A stretch of 64,000 bases of DNA from Neckera pumila (lineage: Eukaryota > Streptophyta > Bryopsida > Hypnales > Neckeraceae), in the NCBI GenBank assembly GCA_963969595.1, contig OZ018415.1, positions 4,402,001-4,466,000 of the forward strand, read 5' to 3'. The stretch's first letter is position 1; every line of letters starts with the position of its first letter. Shown here in pieces: positions 25,691 through 37,986 of the stretch. Position numbers and translations under genes: made by a program. A model generated the notes under the pieces. That model searched no databases. It was not told the origin of the DNA and saw only the letters and a list, made by a program, of their open reading frames with translations.

Positions 25691-26330
25691 TACCAAGAAC
25701 GCCACCAAAATCAAAGTAAAAGTAATTTTCTAATTTTTTAATCAATAAATACTTTGAAATTCAATAACTTTTGCACCACCGCTCCAAACGCCACGAAACC
25801 AAGCCGGTGCACCCCTCCTCGGCGAGAGCTTTCCGACGGTACCAAGCACGCGGCCGGGGGACGCACGGTCAGGAAGTTGTCCACGCTACAAACAAAACAA
25901 AACAAAACAAAACAAACAAACAAATAGCCTCATTTAAGGTATTGATCTCCTACTTTTACATTAATTTCACTTTGATCTAAATGTTTTAAAAAAAAGGTGG
26001 ACATATAAGGCAATTATCCTATTTATATTGACAATACTCCAAAAGTCTTTCTAACAATGAGAATTCTCACTTTGGTTTTACAAATAAACAATATAAAATA
26101 GAGATTTGAATAAAAGCTTTGATCTTTGTTTAATTTTTTTGCGAATCTCAAAGACTCATCCTAATCATGTATCACTTGTCATACTGATATTTAAATTAAA
26201 ATAAAAGATAGAGATTTATATTGTTTTTTATTATTATTTGCAATTTGCAAGATTCATCCTAATCATGTAGTATTTGTGACATTGATTTAAAATTAAAATA
26301 TTGTAAATTCTATACATTTGTAGTGGTGGC
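25691..26330. other. GC-rich patch and CAAAA repeat in AT-rich DNA
   Basis: Positions 25770-25885 are strikingly GC-rich compared with the flanks (CGCGGCCGGGGGACGC). They are followed at 25888-25922 by a simple (CAAAA)n/(CAAA)n run. This looks like a captured or retrotransposed fragment, but no family is recognised. The remainder is AT-rich without a gene. Confidence 0.5.
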
Positions 26331-26334
26331 TTAA

Positions 26335-27231
26335 CCTCTAAAGCCCTAAGGCCTTTTTTTTTTAAGCACTCAAAATTGCCATTTCTATTTTGAAAAAAAA
26401 AAAAATATTTGATTTTTTTTCCATTACTAACTATAGAATCTTGCACTAGACTAGTATAAAAATAAGGAAGAAATTTCAAAAACAATGATTATATAGATTG
26501 AAAGATATTTGCATTTACAATGAAGAAAGCAAGTTTTTTGTTACTTGCCTTGATTAGATTCTTTGACTTTGAATTTTTTAACTTGAATTTTTTTCACTAT
26601 TGATTTTGAATTTCTAATTTTTTATGTTGAACAATTGAGTTGAAAATCAAGGATAAAAATTTCCAAGAAAAAACACTTAATTCTCACTCATTAAAATTTG
26701 TTAAGTAAACTTAGGTTCAAGATTGAACAAGAAACTAAATTGTTAGTGTCTCTAGAATGCAATTGAAATACAATTATCCTAATAGTGAGATTGTTCAGGC
26801 AAGCAAACTTAACCCTGTCTAATAATTTTTCAAAAATGAATTGTATAAGTTATTTTTTCAAGAAGATGATTTGATTGCCCAAAAAATAAAATTGTCCCTT
26901 ATTTTTCCAACTTACACTAGTCCAAATAGAATGAACTAAAGCTTTACATGTAGACAAAAATATGATCTTTGAGAAAAATATTTAAAAAAATTTAAAATTT
27001 AATTTTTTGTAATTTTTTTGGTGTTGCCCCTAAAATTACATTTTGGACTTAGAATAGCATAACTTTTTTTTCTAGGCAATGATTGAAATAAGAATTCTAT
27101 TCCTTAAAAGCTAATTTGATTTTCTATCTCCAAAAATTTTTCAAAAAATCATGTCAAGAATTAAGATCACACAAGCCTATCCTAAATCTCAAGAATCTCC
27201 CTTAGGAACTTTTGGACTTTGGCTTTAGGGG
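26335..27231 (-). mobile_element. TTAA-type MITE, copy G
   Basis: TTAA at 26331-26334 precedes CCTCTAAAGCCCTAAGGCC. The right end GGCTTTAGGGG is followed by TCAA (27232-27235), a decayed target site. The interior matches copies A and H. Confidence 0.8.
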
Positions 27232-27235
27232 TCAA

Positions 27236-29619
27236 CACATACAATTGAGGTTCTATCTACAATGTGAAAAATTCAAGATTTTAGCTCATAGCTAGTGATT
27301 GGAATATTTGTGGATTGAATCTACTTCTTTCAACTAACAACATGCCGGTCCCTTACATGGCAACATGTAATTAGAACTTATAAATTTTAATGTAAGCATG
27401 AGTTTAGTCAACAGGCTTTGTCCTTAATAATGCTTGAAAGGAATTATAAATTTTAATTGAAACCGGTACCTTCCTTGAATTGGTTTTATAATGCCATATG
27501 AATACCATTTCCTAGTTATGCTCATATTACCCCTAAATTTCTGATCAACCATATATAGTGAATTTGAAACTTTAGCTTATTTTTGTTTTGATAGTTGAAT
27601 TCCTTTTACCATTTATAAATTTTTACGGGCAGTTTTGAAGGTTAACTATTGAAACTTTTATTTTTCACTGAAAAAGGTTAATATTTTATTTCTGAGAGGT
27701 ATTCAAAGGCATATATGTACCATTAGCAGAAGAATAAAGCTTGCTAGTTTTACTTCATTTCTTGACTTTGAACAAAGTTCGCCAATTTTATTTGATTTAA
27801 GATATTAAAAAATGTACTTATCCACTTGCTTTGAAAATGGTCCCAATAGAAAGAATAAAGTGTTTTCATGATTTTCTCCATTGAAAATTTAAGCATGCAA
27901 GTGTTGATTTGGAGTTATTTGCAATTTATACTAGTAAAAAAAAATTGCATTTCAATAATTGCAAAGTGGATCGTGTAATCGGAGTTTGATAGCTCTTCAT
28001 TTGAACTTAAGGTTTTTGGAAGGAAATTTAGAGTGCTACCACAATTTCTAGTTGTTTGTGTCAGCTTCAATCTCCAAAAATTATTATATGCAAATTTCTC
28101 AAACATTGTGGGGAGAAGTAACATATTAAAAATAAGACATGTACATTTCTCTTGTTATAATCTCACGACTCCTATGCAATTTTACACTTGTAATTTGTAT
28201 AAATTAACAAGCAAGCTCCTTAACCATCTGTATAGTTAGATATTGAAAAAAACATTCTTCTTCATTGGAGACAACTATATGCCCATATTCTTTTTTCATA
28301 GGAAAAACACATTTGGAAAAGCTTGGGCACTTAGGGTTGACTCCCTTTAAAATTCTAATTTTTGCAGCATTCTATTTTATAAAATATTCAACTGACACAT
28401 TGGTGATTGGAAGAATCTATCCTTTAAACACATACAATAATAATTCAAAAAATGAAGGATTCTACTACTAAACCTATATTAGAGACAACCCACTGTATTT
28501 CAACTTCAAGCTACCTACAAGAAGACGGGCAAAAAGACATTGTAGAGATTCCACCTTGCCCCAAAAATATAGACATTAAGCATTCATTACAAATAGTCTA
28601 AAGATAGTCTACATTGTTGCCCTTGTCTAGTTATTTTCAATGATTTAGAGATAAAGACTATTAATAAAAAATACAAATCTTTATAAAAGATCTAACTTTC
28701 TTCAATATATAATTTTGTACGTGATTATCTAGGGCTTATATATGTTATTGCCATCTAAAAATTAAACTTCAAAAATGATTGTATTAAAAAAGCAAAAAGC
28801 AAATATTCAAAAATGACCTTAATTAGAGCCTCAAGTTTTAAATTTAACTTAAAAAACTAAAAATGAAAAGATTATAAATGTTCAATAGAATAGTGTAGTA
28901 CAAGTAGCAAAATAATCCTATCATAAGGGTAAAAAATATGATCTATAGATCATGTTTTACAACTTTTGTCTGAAACTAAGTCTTTAGTAACATATTCTTC
29001 TAAGTTGTATTTTTTTTATTACATCTTCACATTTTTGAAAATTTGGACTACCTTTGTGGTCTTTAATTAAGGGACAAAGCAATATGAATATCACAATTCA
29101 AGTGTTCAACTCAATTTTAGAATTCAAAGTTTTTATTGAAAATTTTAGCTCATTAAAGTTAATCGTAAAGTGTGTGCAAGCTGGGACCAATATCCGGAGT
29201 TTGGATTGAAAACGTACATATAATCAAAAATCCTTGGAGCACCCAAACTCATGTCTAATTAAGTTTGGCACCGTGTTTGATTTGTCCAATTCTTAGTTAA
29301 ACCTCTCTTTGACACAGATCCACAACAGAAGACAACTTTACAATTAACTCTATTAAATTATGAGGTACAATTTTTTTTTGGTTAAATCTAGAACTTTATA
29401 TATTTATTCATTACCTTATAAGCAAAGATTATTATAATAATAAATCTTGCAATACAAATCCAACTTTATAATTTACTCTATAAAATTATGAGATACAATT
29501 CTAGGTTTTAAAGTTTTAAATGTACATAGGTATTATATTTTTTGGCGCCAAAATTATGCCAACTTAATGAAATGGACTCGCGGACTAATTGCTTGAACAC
29601 GTTGTTGCTGTCATGGAAA
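27236..29619. other. AT-rich intergenic sequence
   Basis: I recognise no gene, TIR pair or tandem repeat in this stretch. Confidence 0.5.
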
Positions 29620-30252
29620 GCTTTAAGTACACTTAATATGAATTCTCAAAATGAAAAGCTTTGCTTTATTCCATTTGGATTTGTTATATGAATATTATAG
29701 ACAATTTTGTTATGGGGGCAATTCAAGCATCTTCTTAAAAAAGTAACTTGCAGGATTTGTTTTGAGCTCAATTTTTACAATTTTTCCAAATAAGTTTCAC
29801 AAGGTTAGGATCTCTTGCTAAAGCAATATGACCGTTGAGATTAGTGTGTTTCAATTCCATCTTAAAGCTATTAACAGTTTAGTTTTTCCTTCAATCTTGA
29901 ATCTACTTCTACTTAATCATTTTTTAATGAGTGAAAACTAAGTGAGTGTTTCTTGAATTTTATTCCCTAGACTTTCAATTCAATTCCTCATCATATAAAA
30001 TTAGAAATTCAAAATCAATAGATCAAAAACTTTTAGTTAAGAGGCTTCAAATCCAAAAAATGTAGTTGAGCAAGGTGCATAATCAATGGTTTTGTTCACT
30101 TTAAATGCAAACATCTTGCAATCTACACAATCACAAATTTCTCCCACACATTCTTAACCTAGTCTAGTATAAGATCCTATGGTTAGATAGGGGGGGGGGG
30201 GGGGGATTTACATTTTCTGCTCTTTGGTATAAAAATTGCAGTTTTTGGAGTG
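29620..30252 (+). mobile_element. Truncated TTAA-family MITE, copy L
   Basis: The internal blocks (GCTTTATTCCATTTGGATTT, GGGCAATTCAAGCATCTTCT, CTACTTCTACTTAATCATTT, GATCCTATGGTTAGAT) follow the order of copies H, I and K. The left end is missing and the right end is interrupted by a foldback. A run of 16 G lies at 30190-30205. Confidence 0.55.
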
Positions 30253-30260
30253 GTTTGGAA

Positions 30261-30550
30261 CATGGTTGTCATATCGGACAGAATTTTATTGTTCACGGAC
30301 GAATCGGACGAATCTGCGGTGACTAGCTGCAAACTTTGGAGGCCAATAACTTTTGGAAAAATTGTCCAAATTGGGCATGTGATATGTTTTTTGGCATCTA
30401 CAGAAAATTGTAGATGCCGTAAAACATATCACATGCCTAATTTGGACAATTTTTCCAAAAGTTATTGGCCTCCAAAGTTTGTAGCTAGTCACCGCAGATT
30501 CGTCCGATTCGTCCGTGAACAATAAAATTCTGTCCGATATGACAACCATG
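30261..30550. mobile_element. Near-perfect 290-bp foldback MITE
   Basis: The arms at 30261-30402 and 30409-30550 are 142 nt each with four mismatches, around a 6-nt loop (GAAAAT). GTTTGGAA flanks both sides (30253-30260 and 30551-30558), or GGTTTGGAA if the terminal G is shared. This is an 8- or 9-bp target-site duplication, as made by hAT or Mutator-type transposases. Open frames across it on both strands are near copies of each other because of the palindrome and are not genes. Confidence 0.9.
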
Positions 30551-30558
30551 GTTTGGAA

Positions 30559-32812
30559 GGCATTTGAGAAAAACTGAACCCTCCAGAGGGCTACTAGAAT
30601 GTGACAAACCAAGCTATTAAAAACTTGGTTTGTCACACCAACCTGACTGCTCCCCGCGGCAGTCAGCTTTCGCGATTTTTTTTTTTTTTTTTTTTTTTCT
30701 AGCTCTTTATTTCAAGCATTTGTCACAATATACAAATGTAGAAAATTACACAAGCTTTGTGACAATTTAAGGTCTAGGATTCTAATATCCCCAAACTACC
30801 AAACGATGGTATTAAAACCTTGAAATCTTGCTCTAAAAATACTTTCCTATAAATTAGTTTTTTCAAAAGAGAAATGCTAAGTCTTTTCTACTTCCTAACT
30901 TTCTCATTAAAGATATTGTGCATACATCTTCCCTAATTAGCATTTTATAAGAAAATGCTAAGATTGTTTCTACTACCATTTTTTTCATTAATATGTACGT
31001 TGCGCTTAGGAAAATTATGGTAGTTGATATTAATGTTATATCTCTGGGTTCTTGCTGACCCTTTGATCACAGTGAATACTTTATGAGAATACGAACAGAC
31101 TGTTCTATTGATTTTCGCACAGTAGAATTATTTGGTGCTAATCTATGCCCTTAAATTCAAAACTGAAAAAATGGAGGGTGATATATATCCAATCATGCTA
31201 TTGAACCACAAAAACCACTTGGATTATTAATGGACTTGGCCAGTAAATCTAGTGAGTCACTTACAGAGCTAATTAAGTTCTTACTACCTAATTAGCAATT
31301 AAAACGTTCATACCAATTACTTTGAGGCTCTGAGTTTGGATCTTGATACAATCAATCAAAGTTGTTGAACCCTCATTAGTTGGTACACTTGGGCCATCTA
31401 GGTATGACATGGTGGCTACATGAGCATACCTGAATTAAATCAGTCATTTAACACCATGAATGTTCACATTGGGTTACTTTAGACTTGTGATAATTTTAAG
31501 CCAAGATTGCATTTGGCTTGACAAACTGAGTGACGACTGTTTTCAATTACTTGTTTGAGAATAGTTTGTTTCAAAGCTAAGTTAGTTGCTGAACTCAGTG
31601 CTAAGCTAGTTGTTGAAAGTGGAGCTGCAATACCTGGAGTGGATGCTGAGCTCTATCAACTACCGTGAAGTTTGTTGACATTTGAGCAAATGGAATGGCT
31701 TCTATACAGACCAATGCTACTCAGGTTTTTCTACCTTTTGTGATTCTTTGCATACTTGTTGTTGTGTGATTTTCCTTGTGAAAACTATATCACGTGTTTG
31801 TTGGGCTTAAGAAACCTGTTGTATCCTCACTAACCTTGCAATCTTGTGTGGTTTTTGGGACGGGCACAGGTGAGGCTCCAAACCTCTTGGAGAAAGATTC
31901 ATCACAAGTTGCAGATTTTCTTCCTCAACTTACATCAATTTTTGCTACTTACTTTAGAAACTTTAAAATGCTCTTTGCTTGTAAACATTTCTAATACATG
32001 AGCTTATGCCACTTTGATTGATTAGAAGTTTATGATTGAACATGTTATTACTTGTACATGGACAAAGTACAGATTTAGAATGACACATTCTTGTGAAGTG
32101 AGAGAAAGATGGTAAATTGGTGTCTATAGTTGCCTTCACACTTAGAGCAAAGCTAATGCTTGTCAAAAAATTAGATAAGTGTTGTCTAGATTTGTCTTCA
32201 CAAAGTAGACATATTGATGATGATGGTCTATATTTGTCTTCTGAAAGTAGACATAAGTTGTGATGAAGGTGGTCTATATTTGTCCTAACAAATAGACATA
32301 AGTTATGAATCTTGTCTACAGGTGTTTCCACAAAATAGACAAAAAAGGTTCAAAGTTGTCTTTGATTGTCTTTACAATTTGACACACTTGGTGAACATTT
32401 GGTTACACTTAGCTTCACAAAAATTGGTTTATATAGACATGTGATTTACACACACTTGAGAAAAAATATGAAACAAATAATATAAACTTGGATTAGACTG
32501 GCTTTGCATTGATAGTACTAAGAACCACACAGGGCTCTAATGCTATTCTTGTCAAGTGAAATATTGAACTGCAAAGGGATCTGATAAGTGCCCAGATAAA
32601 AGGGATGTACCAGAAATGTTTTTCTTTTTAAGATTAATTATTTTTTATTTTTTTTTCTTATTCGGAATTTTTTGTTCTTGCGCCACTGCTGCTACAGTTT
32701 CAGCAGGGCGGAAATAAGGGAAAAACGAGTTTTTCAGCAAAAAAATCCAAATTTCAGGGTACCTTGGGGGGCCGTGGAGCAGCCCTCTAGAGGCCTGAAA
32801 TTTCCTCTAATG
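30559..32812. mobile_element. CATTAG-type element split by about 1.9 kb
   Basis: The left half, 30559-30675, has decayed terminal bases, then the AACCCTCCAGAGGGCT block, the GTGACAAACCAAG/CTTGGTTTGTCAC stem (30601-30636) and a CTGACTGC/GCAGTCAG stem (30643-30666). The right half, about 32640-32812, has GTTCTTGCGCC and ends GCCTGAAATTTCCTCTAATG. The halves match the left and right halves of the copy at 2100. Between them lies a T23 run (30676-30698) and unrelated sequence that could be an insertion or a longer family member. Confidence 0.6.
30676..32620 (-). other. Candidate insertion starting with T23, content unrecognised
   Basis: The T23 run at the left border would be a poly(A) tail if the sequence were a retroposed minus-strand transcript. 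Inside, about 32175-32345 has a loose tandem repeat around TCTATATTTGTCTT and AGTAGACATA with a period near 48 bp. It gives a repetitive 122-codon minus-strand frame (31963-32331). No domain was recognised. Confidence 0.35.
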
Positions 32813-34035
32813 GGAAAATCCACTCCAAAAGGCCTTAGGACTGCAGGGGTTCAACAATCAAAGGGCAAAATCCAAATCAACAATCAATTGAGCAAACTTA
32901 CAAATTTCCCAATCTCCATGTCAATAGTAAAATTGCATCTCCACAAAAAACTTACCATGTTTGAACCAAACACCTACCTTTGCAGAAATGTGGACAAGAT
33001 TTGGATCTGGAAGCCCATTTCCAAAGCCTTGCAGAATCCAATTAGTAGATTATGTTTTGTTTGATGCTATTGCCATGTATTAATTTTCGCTACAAATTTG
33101 ATGCATTAGTTTCGTGTTTTTGCAATGGCAAGGAACGCCGCTAGCTGATATTATAAAGTTGCACAACGGTCTACATTCTTGCTCGCGACAATGACTCGAC
33201 GTCGGTTGCTAAAATTAAAGAGAGCATTGTGGATTAATTCTGTTTCTTCTGATCTAATTGCCGTTTGTGAATTCATCTTTTTTGATCACTTCCTTCTTTC
33301 GATCTCAGCATGGACTGCATGCGGCCGGTGGCATCTCATCTCAGGATTCAGACCTTGTTGTTGTAGATCGATAATTGTGAGATCGATTATGTCAAGGTTG
33401 CTAAGAGAGCAAGATTGGGCAAACGTGTTGCTGCTGAAAACTCTGTGGATCATGTGAGTGTAGTTATCGATCGGTGGCAAGCATTATATATGCGTCGTTT
33501 GCGGAGATACATTGACATTACAAGTAAGCAACTTCGATACATGTACACAACTTCATTGATCGATAGGAGCAATTTGTGAGGTGTAGAAGCTGTCACGCAA
33601 TCTGTCACGACCCGTTGTCACAAATATGGTCACGTTTTCATCCCGAATATTTCATCCTGTCATCCCGAATGTTGCATCGATTCAAAGGTGAAGTAGTAAG
33701 TAGTAACAGCTTCTACACCTCACAAACCCTCACCTTCTGTTTTAGAGCCTATTTTATTTAAGGTAATGGCACCTAGAAGCATGCCTTGAAATGAATACTT
33801 TGTGTACATTTTAAGCGGGGACTCTAGGTGCATATACCTCACCTAGCCTCCCAGTTTGTCACAGGATACACAGGGTGCATTGTTTGATTTCACAGAATTA
33901 ATATTGTTGTATTGTAGGTAACCCATGCCTGTGGATGGAACATGTAAAACACAGGTCACATTTGTGAATATAGGGGCTAGGTAGGGAAATCACTTCTGAC
34001 TTTTAGGAAATGAGAGAAGACTTCAAAGATGTTAT
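32813..34035. other. Gene-poor stretch with mixed composition
   Basis: From about 33050 the base composition is more balanced than in the repeats to the left, and 33120-33480 could be exonic, but I cannot build a convincing gene. It contains the 154-bp element at 33573-33726 and the 25-nt inverted sequence at 33942-33966. Confidence 0.4.
33573..33726. mobile_element. 154-bp MITE with 21-bp perfect TIRs
   Basis: The 21 bases at 33573-33593 (beginning TTTGTGAGGTGTAGAAGC) are the exact reverse complement of 33706-33726. Inside, short GTCACG/GTCAC motifs and two CATCCCGAAT motifs recur, like subterminal transposase-binding repeats. No clear target-site duplication was found, so the superfamily is open. 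Confidence 0.7.
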
Positions 34036-34402
34036 CACAAATGTGACCTGTGTTTTACATCATTCTTTGGGAATTTTTGGTGGCAATAGATGGTGTTTGG
34101 TGCTTAGAATATGCAGAAGTGGGTGTATTTGTAAACTAGGTCGCAGAGGGAGTGGTATTGAAATATGGAAGCAGAAAGAATGTGGAGTTTAAGGAGTCTA
34201 GCTGGAGTGAAGGAATTCAGTCCAGTTGCATTCATTTTGGTGGATGGAGGTTTGGCAGAACGTCTGGATTGTGTGAATGATATGAAGGTGAAACTCTTTA
34301 CCACTTCTCTGTTGTTTTTGCACCACTTCTTGCTGCATCCCAGTGGATGCTCCTAATCCAATAAGGACAGAACCATCGAGGAACTGTAAACATGGTAGGA
34401 TG
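34036..34402 (+). pseudogene. Duplicated gene fragment, block a copy 1
   Basis: This is closely similar to 58998-59364 over its whole length. The mixed base composition and the absence of simple repeats suggest former exon sequence. In the + direction no single frame stays open across both copies: copy 1 has a stop where copy 2 reads on, and small indels shift the frame. I do not recognise the protein. The first 25 nt (34036-34060) also occur inverted at 33942-33966. Confidence 0.5.
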
Positions 34403-36543
34403 AACTTTGGACATGTTAGGAGGAACATAAGAAGAAATTTCGTGGTCATATGGTCCCCAAGACTCTTGATTCCCTGCATTCACTATTACACAACTCGGGA
34501 AAGGACTTTGGTTTTGAGTGATGACAGATGACAAAAATATGTTGGCACAAACATAGAGAAGTGTATGACATTCTGATACATGCTTGGTCAACTTCTTAGA
34601 TGCATAGCATTATTGAACAGCTTAGAAAGCTTCCTTTTGAAAACACCGCCAACAAAAATATCTCACCCTTGGATGCCCGGAGATGGTTGTATTGAAGATC
34701 ACAACGAATTTTATGCTGCCCCTTGGACGTTGACTTGAAGATTGGATGAAGATTCGTGAAATTGGCTGTAAATGGGAAGTCTGTTCGAAAGGTTATGTAG
34801 AACTGAGGGACCAAGTCTGCAAAGTTTCTGATGGAATCTATTGATTTGTGTGAACTGGGCAGCTTGACTGAGTCCACAACGGGAATCTGTTATTTGTATC
34901 TTGTAGCCTTTCAGGAAAGAGAAAACGAATGCTCTGGCTCCAAAGAAGCAAAACTCCCGTTTGTGATTATGAGCTCCGACTATACCCACTTGAGGATCCA
35001 AGAGTTGCTGACGTCGCATATTTATTTCTGTATGTGCCCTGATCAAATCCATCTTTTAAAGCAGGTTGGTGGATGAATATTTTCCTTACGATGCCTTCTT
35101 CGTAACGCTCCCGCTAAGATTCTCATCCCAATTACGTCACGTTAAACATTTTAACCAATATATAGGAGCGTAACTATAGAGGAAGCACTTAGTTTGGGTA
35201 CGAGAGTCTAAGTTCTTTGGATCAAATTCTTGATCACTATTATGAATCTCTTGTGCAATTTTTCGCTAAGAAGGGACAGCATTCAAAAATCACTGGCCGT
35301 AGACATTTAGCAAAGCCACGCTTACACCCAATTTACTAATAGAAGACTAACCAACTAATTGGAAGAGAGAAGTTGCTGTTGGTCCTCAACTGTTGGTACT
35401 ATCCTGTAGTTTAATTCTCACGGCAATACTCTAATCCATTCAGAATTGTGTCTGGTCAGAGGGACTCAATGATTTGGAGTCCATTATTCTTGGAGGTAAG
35501 AATAGCAGCACTACATTCAAGAGAATTTTTTGAAACTTATAGTACTTAGAGGCCCTTCTGTGCAGGATAATACTGTACACCATGTTCAAATCGCAAAACA
35601 GCCAACCTCTTGGTTTATTCATCAGATCCCTGTCTTATTAAGGTACTTGCTTTGCACTTGGAATTATTTTCACTGTATTTTCTGCACCCTGTTTCCTGAA
35701 TGGTGTTTGCACCTAATACTTCCACAGAAAATTCTGCGCTAACATTGCTCTTGCTTCTACTTGTGGGAATTAATTAGTGTCATTTAGAAGTGTCATTACT
35801 GAGTGTCTCCAGCAGTAGAGTAGAGTCCATGTCTTACAGATCTAATGCTAAAATCATGCATTGGAAGTTATGAGATTGAATATGAGCTTCTAAAGTGGAC
35901 TTTGTAATTTTGGTGTGGGCACTAATAGATTAAGCAAAGATGTTTGTGCAGACAATGCCAGGTGGCAATCGTGATGTGCACGCAGTGCTCTATTCTAGCG
36001 GCCTGCTTCAGATATGGTTAGCAGTTTTCTCAAACTGCTAATACTCTACAACCAGTTTCTGGCCACTGGATCAGTTCACTTTCCGTCAATGCTGTTGATT
36101 TTGGCCATGCAAGTGATCATGTTGTTTTTCAAGGGTGGAAGCAGGCCTGTGGAAGGTCGGCAAGAAGAAAATGGTCTAACTTTCAAAGGTGCTTAATTGC
36201 TCAACCCCTTTCATTCTTGTGTCAACCCTTGCAGTAAGTTTCAGAACAGTATGTACTCGCCTGGTGACTTTTTTCTATTACTCATTCAGGAAAGTCCCCT
36301 GTACTTGAGTTCATCTTGTTTCAATGTTGACTTGATATGAACTACACAAGAGGAGATCTTGAGACAATATTGAAATTGGCATTCAAATCCATCTTCAAAG
36401 AGATATGAGTTCACTATTATTAAATCCTACTTCATTGCATCAATTGTTTGCCGATAATTGCAAATTCAATATTGCACCATGTAATATAAGTTAGATCTTG
36501 ATTCCATATGCATTTCTCAAGGGGAAATATTGACTTTATATTG
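34403..36543. other. Possible exon fragments of an unrecognised plant gene
   Basis: The composition is genic rather than AT-rich. Short open stretches border splice-like sites, for example an acceptor at TTTGTGCAG ending 35951 followed by 60 or so open bases, and a GGAGGTAAG donor-like site near 35500. Minus-strand frames of 93-113 codons around 34596-35052 overlap the plus-strand candidates, so even the strand is uncertain. The interval is absent from the corresponding place in the second copy (59365-60428). I assign no function. Confidence 0.3.
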
Positions 36544-37215
36544 GACTTATTAACCACTGGAGCAGTAAGGGCTCATGGTTTTTTAAATGATGAATTCAAT
36601 TGTTCATCAGATTGTGAATTTCATAATTCACATGGGGATATATGTTCTATCACTAGAACCAAGGAAAGCATTCCATGTGGTGGTCAAAAACAACTAATAT
36701 TGGACAAAATGGAATCCCCATTCAGTGTTGAACCAACTTCCACAACGAACATATTTTGTATTGTTAGAGTGACTAATTTCGCGTCCACTCCAATACAAGA
36801 AAGCAGGTAGTTACCTTTGTCGATAGTGAATCAATTCATGCACTCCCAGTGTTAGTAAGAGTTTTATTATAATTTCCTCAGTGCAGATGGTTTTGAAGCT
36901 GGCGCCATATGTGGACGAGGTCACCATAACCAAAGGCAGAGTCACAGCTACAGTTCTGCCATTGTAAGATTATTCATGTAGCTTACACACCTCTAGTATC
37001 CTAGATCTGCACTAATTAATTCACACCTTACTACGATCAAAAGGAGCCTTTTTTTTAAATTGTAAATAAAATTGTTTTTGTTAATCGGCTCATCCAGTGT
37101 GTGCTAAACGAAGCCCTGGTTTGTGGCAGATTACACCCATGAGATTGGAATCTCGGATGCAAGTCTATACAAGGAATCTCAAAACATCTGCTCCAGTTGG
37201 GTCACTGTAAGTAGC
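36544..37215 (+). pseudogene. Duplicated gene fragment, block b copy 1
   Basis: This matches 60429-61095. It contains two candidate 77-nt exons with consensus splice borders, 36887-36963 (after GTGCAG, before GTAAGA) and 37130-37206 (after GGCAG, before GTAAG). They join in one open frame, reading GFEAGAICGRG at the start of the first and ITPMRLESRMQVYTRN at the start of the second. In the second genomic copy the equivalent second exon has gained an insertion and a stop. The protein family is unrecognised. Confidence 0.45.
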
Positions 37216-37986
37216 AGTTTCTTATTTGAACTCCATTCCCATGGTGAGATTATAGATGTTTCACATGTGCAAACGTAAAGAACTCTTGGAATCGTGCCTC
37301 TGTGTTTTGAGTGACGCAGAATAACTGCACTCTCACAGAAGTGATATAATGTGAACTGGAATGTAAGCCATTGAATGTAGTCGAAACTCGTGTACGCCAT
37401 GACTTGAGCAGAAATTTTGTGTAATTTCCTGAGTGCATAAGACAAGTCACTTGATGGAGTTGTGGGAACATTATAGACCTCATTTTGACTCTAATCTAAA
37501 CCTACTCTATGAACAACTTCAAACATTTCATCTAAAAGTGTGAGCATAGTAACAATCACGAAATGAATTTTGGCTCTATAATAAAGGTTCTTGAGATTGT
37601 CATCTACAACTAATTTTCTGAGTTTTATTTGGACCTACTGATAAGATCCAAAATTACACTAGAGACCTGATGTGTAAAATGAGCAAGGTGGACAGTCAGC
37701 TGAAGAGACAATTTCGAAATGTAGACCATGGACGCCTGGCTCACATATGTTCCACTGAAAAACAGCGCAGTGTATGCAGCAACGGTGAATTCTGCCACCC
37801 ATGCTCAAATTGGACAAAATTTGATTTTTACTCAGTTAATGAATGAGTTTGATTAATTCAGTGCTGAAAAACAAGTCCACCGGACAGAAAACTTCGTCTC
37901 ACGAAGAACATTTCTGGGGTCTGAAAGCACTGAAAACGCTGAAAACTGTCATTTTCTATGCAAACTACCAAAGTTTTAAATTAGGA
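37216..37986. other. Intergenic region downstream of the HET gene
   Basis: This holds the 3' flank of the HET gene (minus strand). I see no further gene or clear repeat. Confidence 0.5.

Noticed and set aside
30190..30205. G16 run, and C24 at 48424-48447
   Set aside because: Simple homopolymers; possibly sequencing length errors. No quadruplex or regulatory claim is supported by context.
30250..30636. Two overlapping open frames of 91 and 116 codons encoding nearly the same peptide
   Set aside because: They are explained by the palindrome at 30261-30550; the same DNA is read in both directions.
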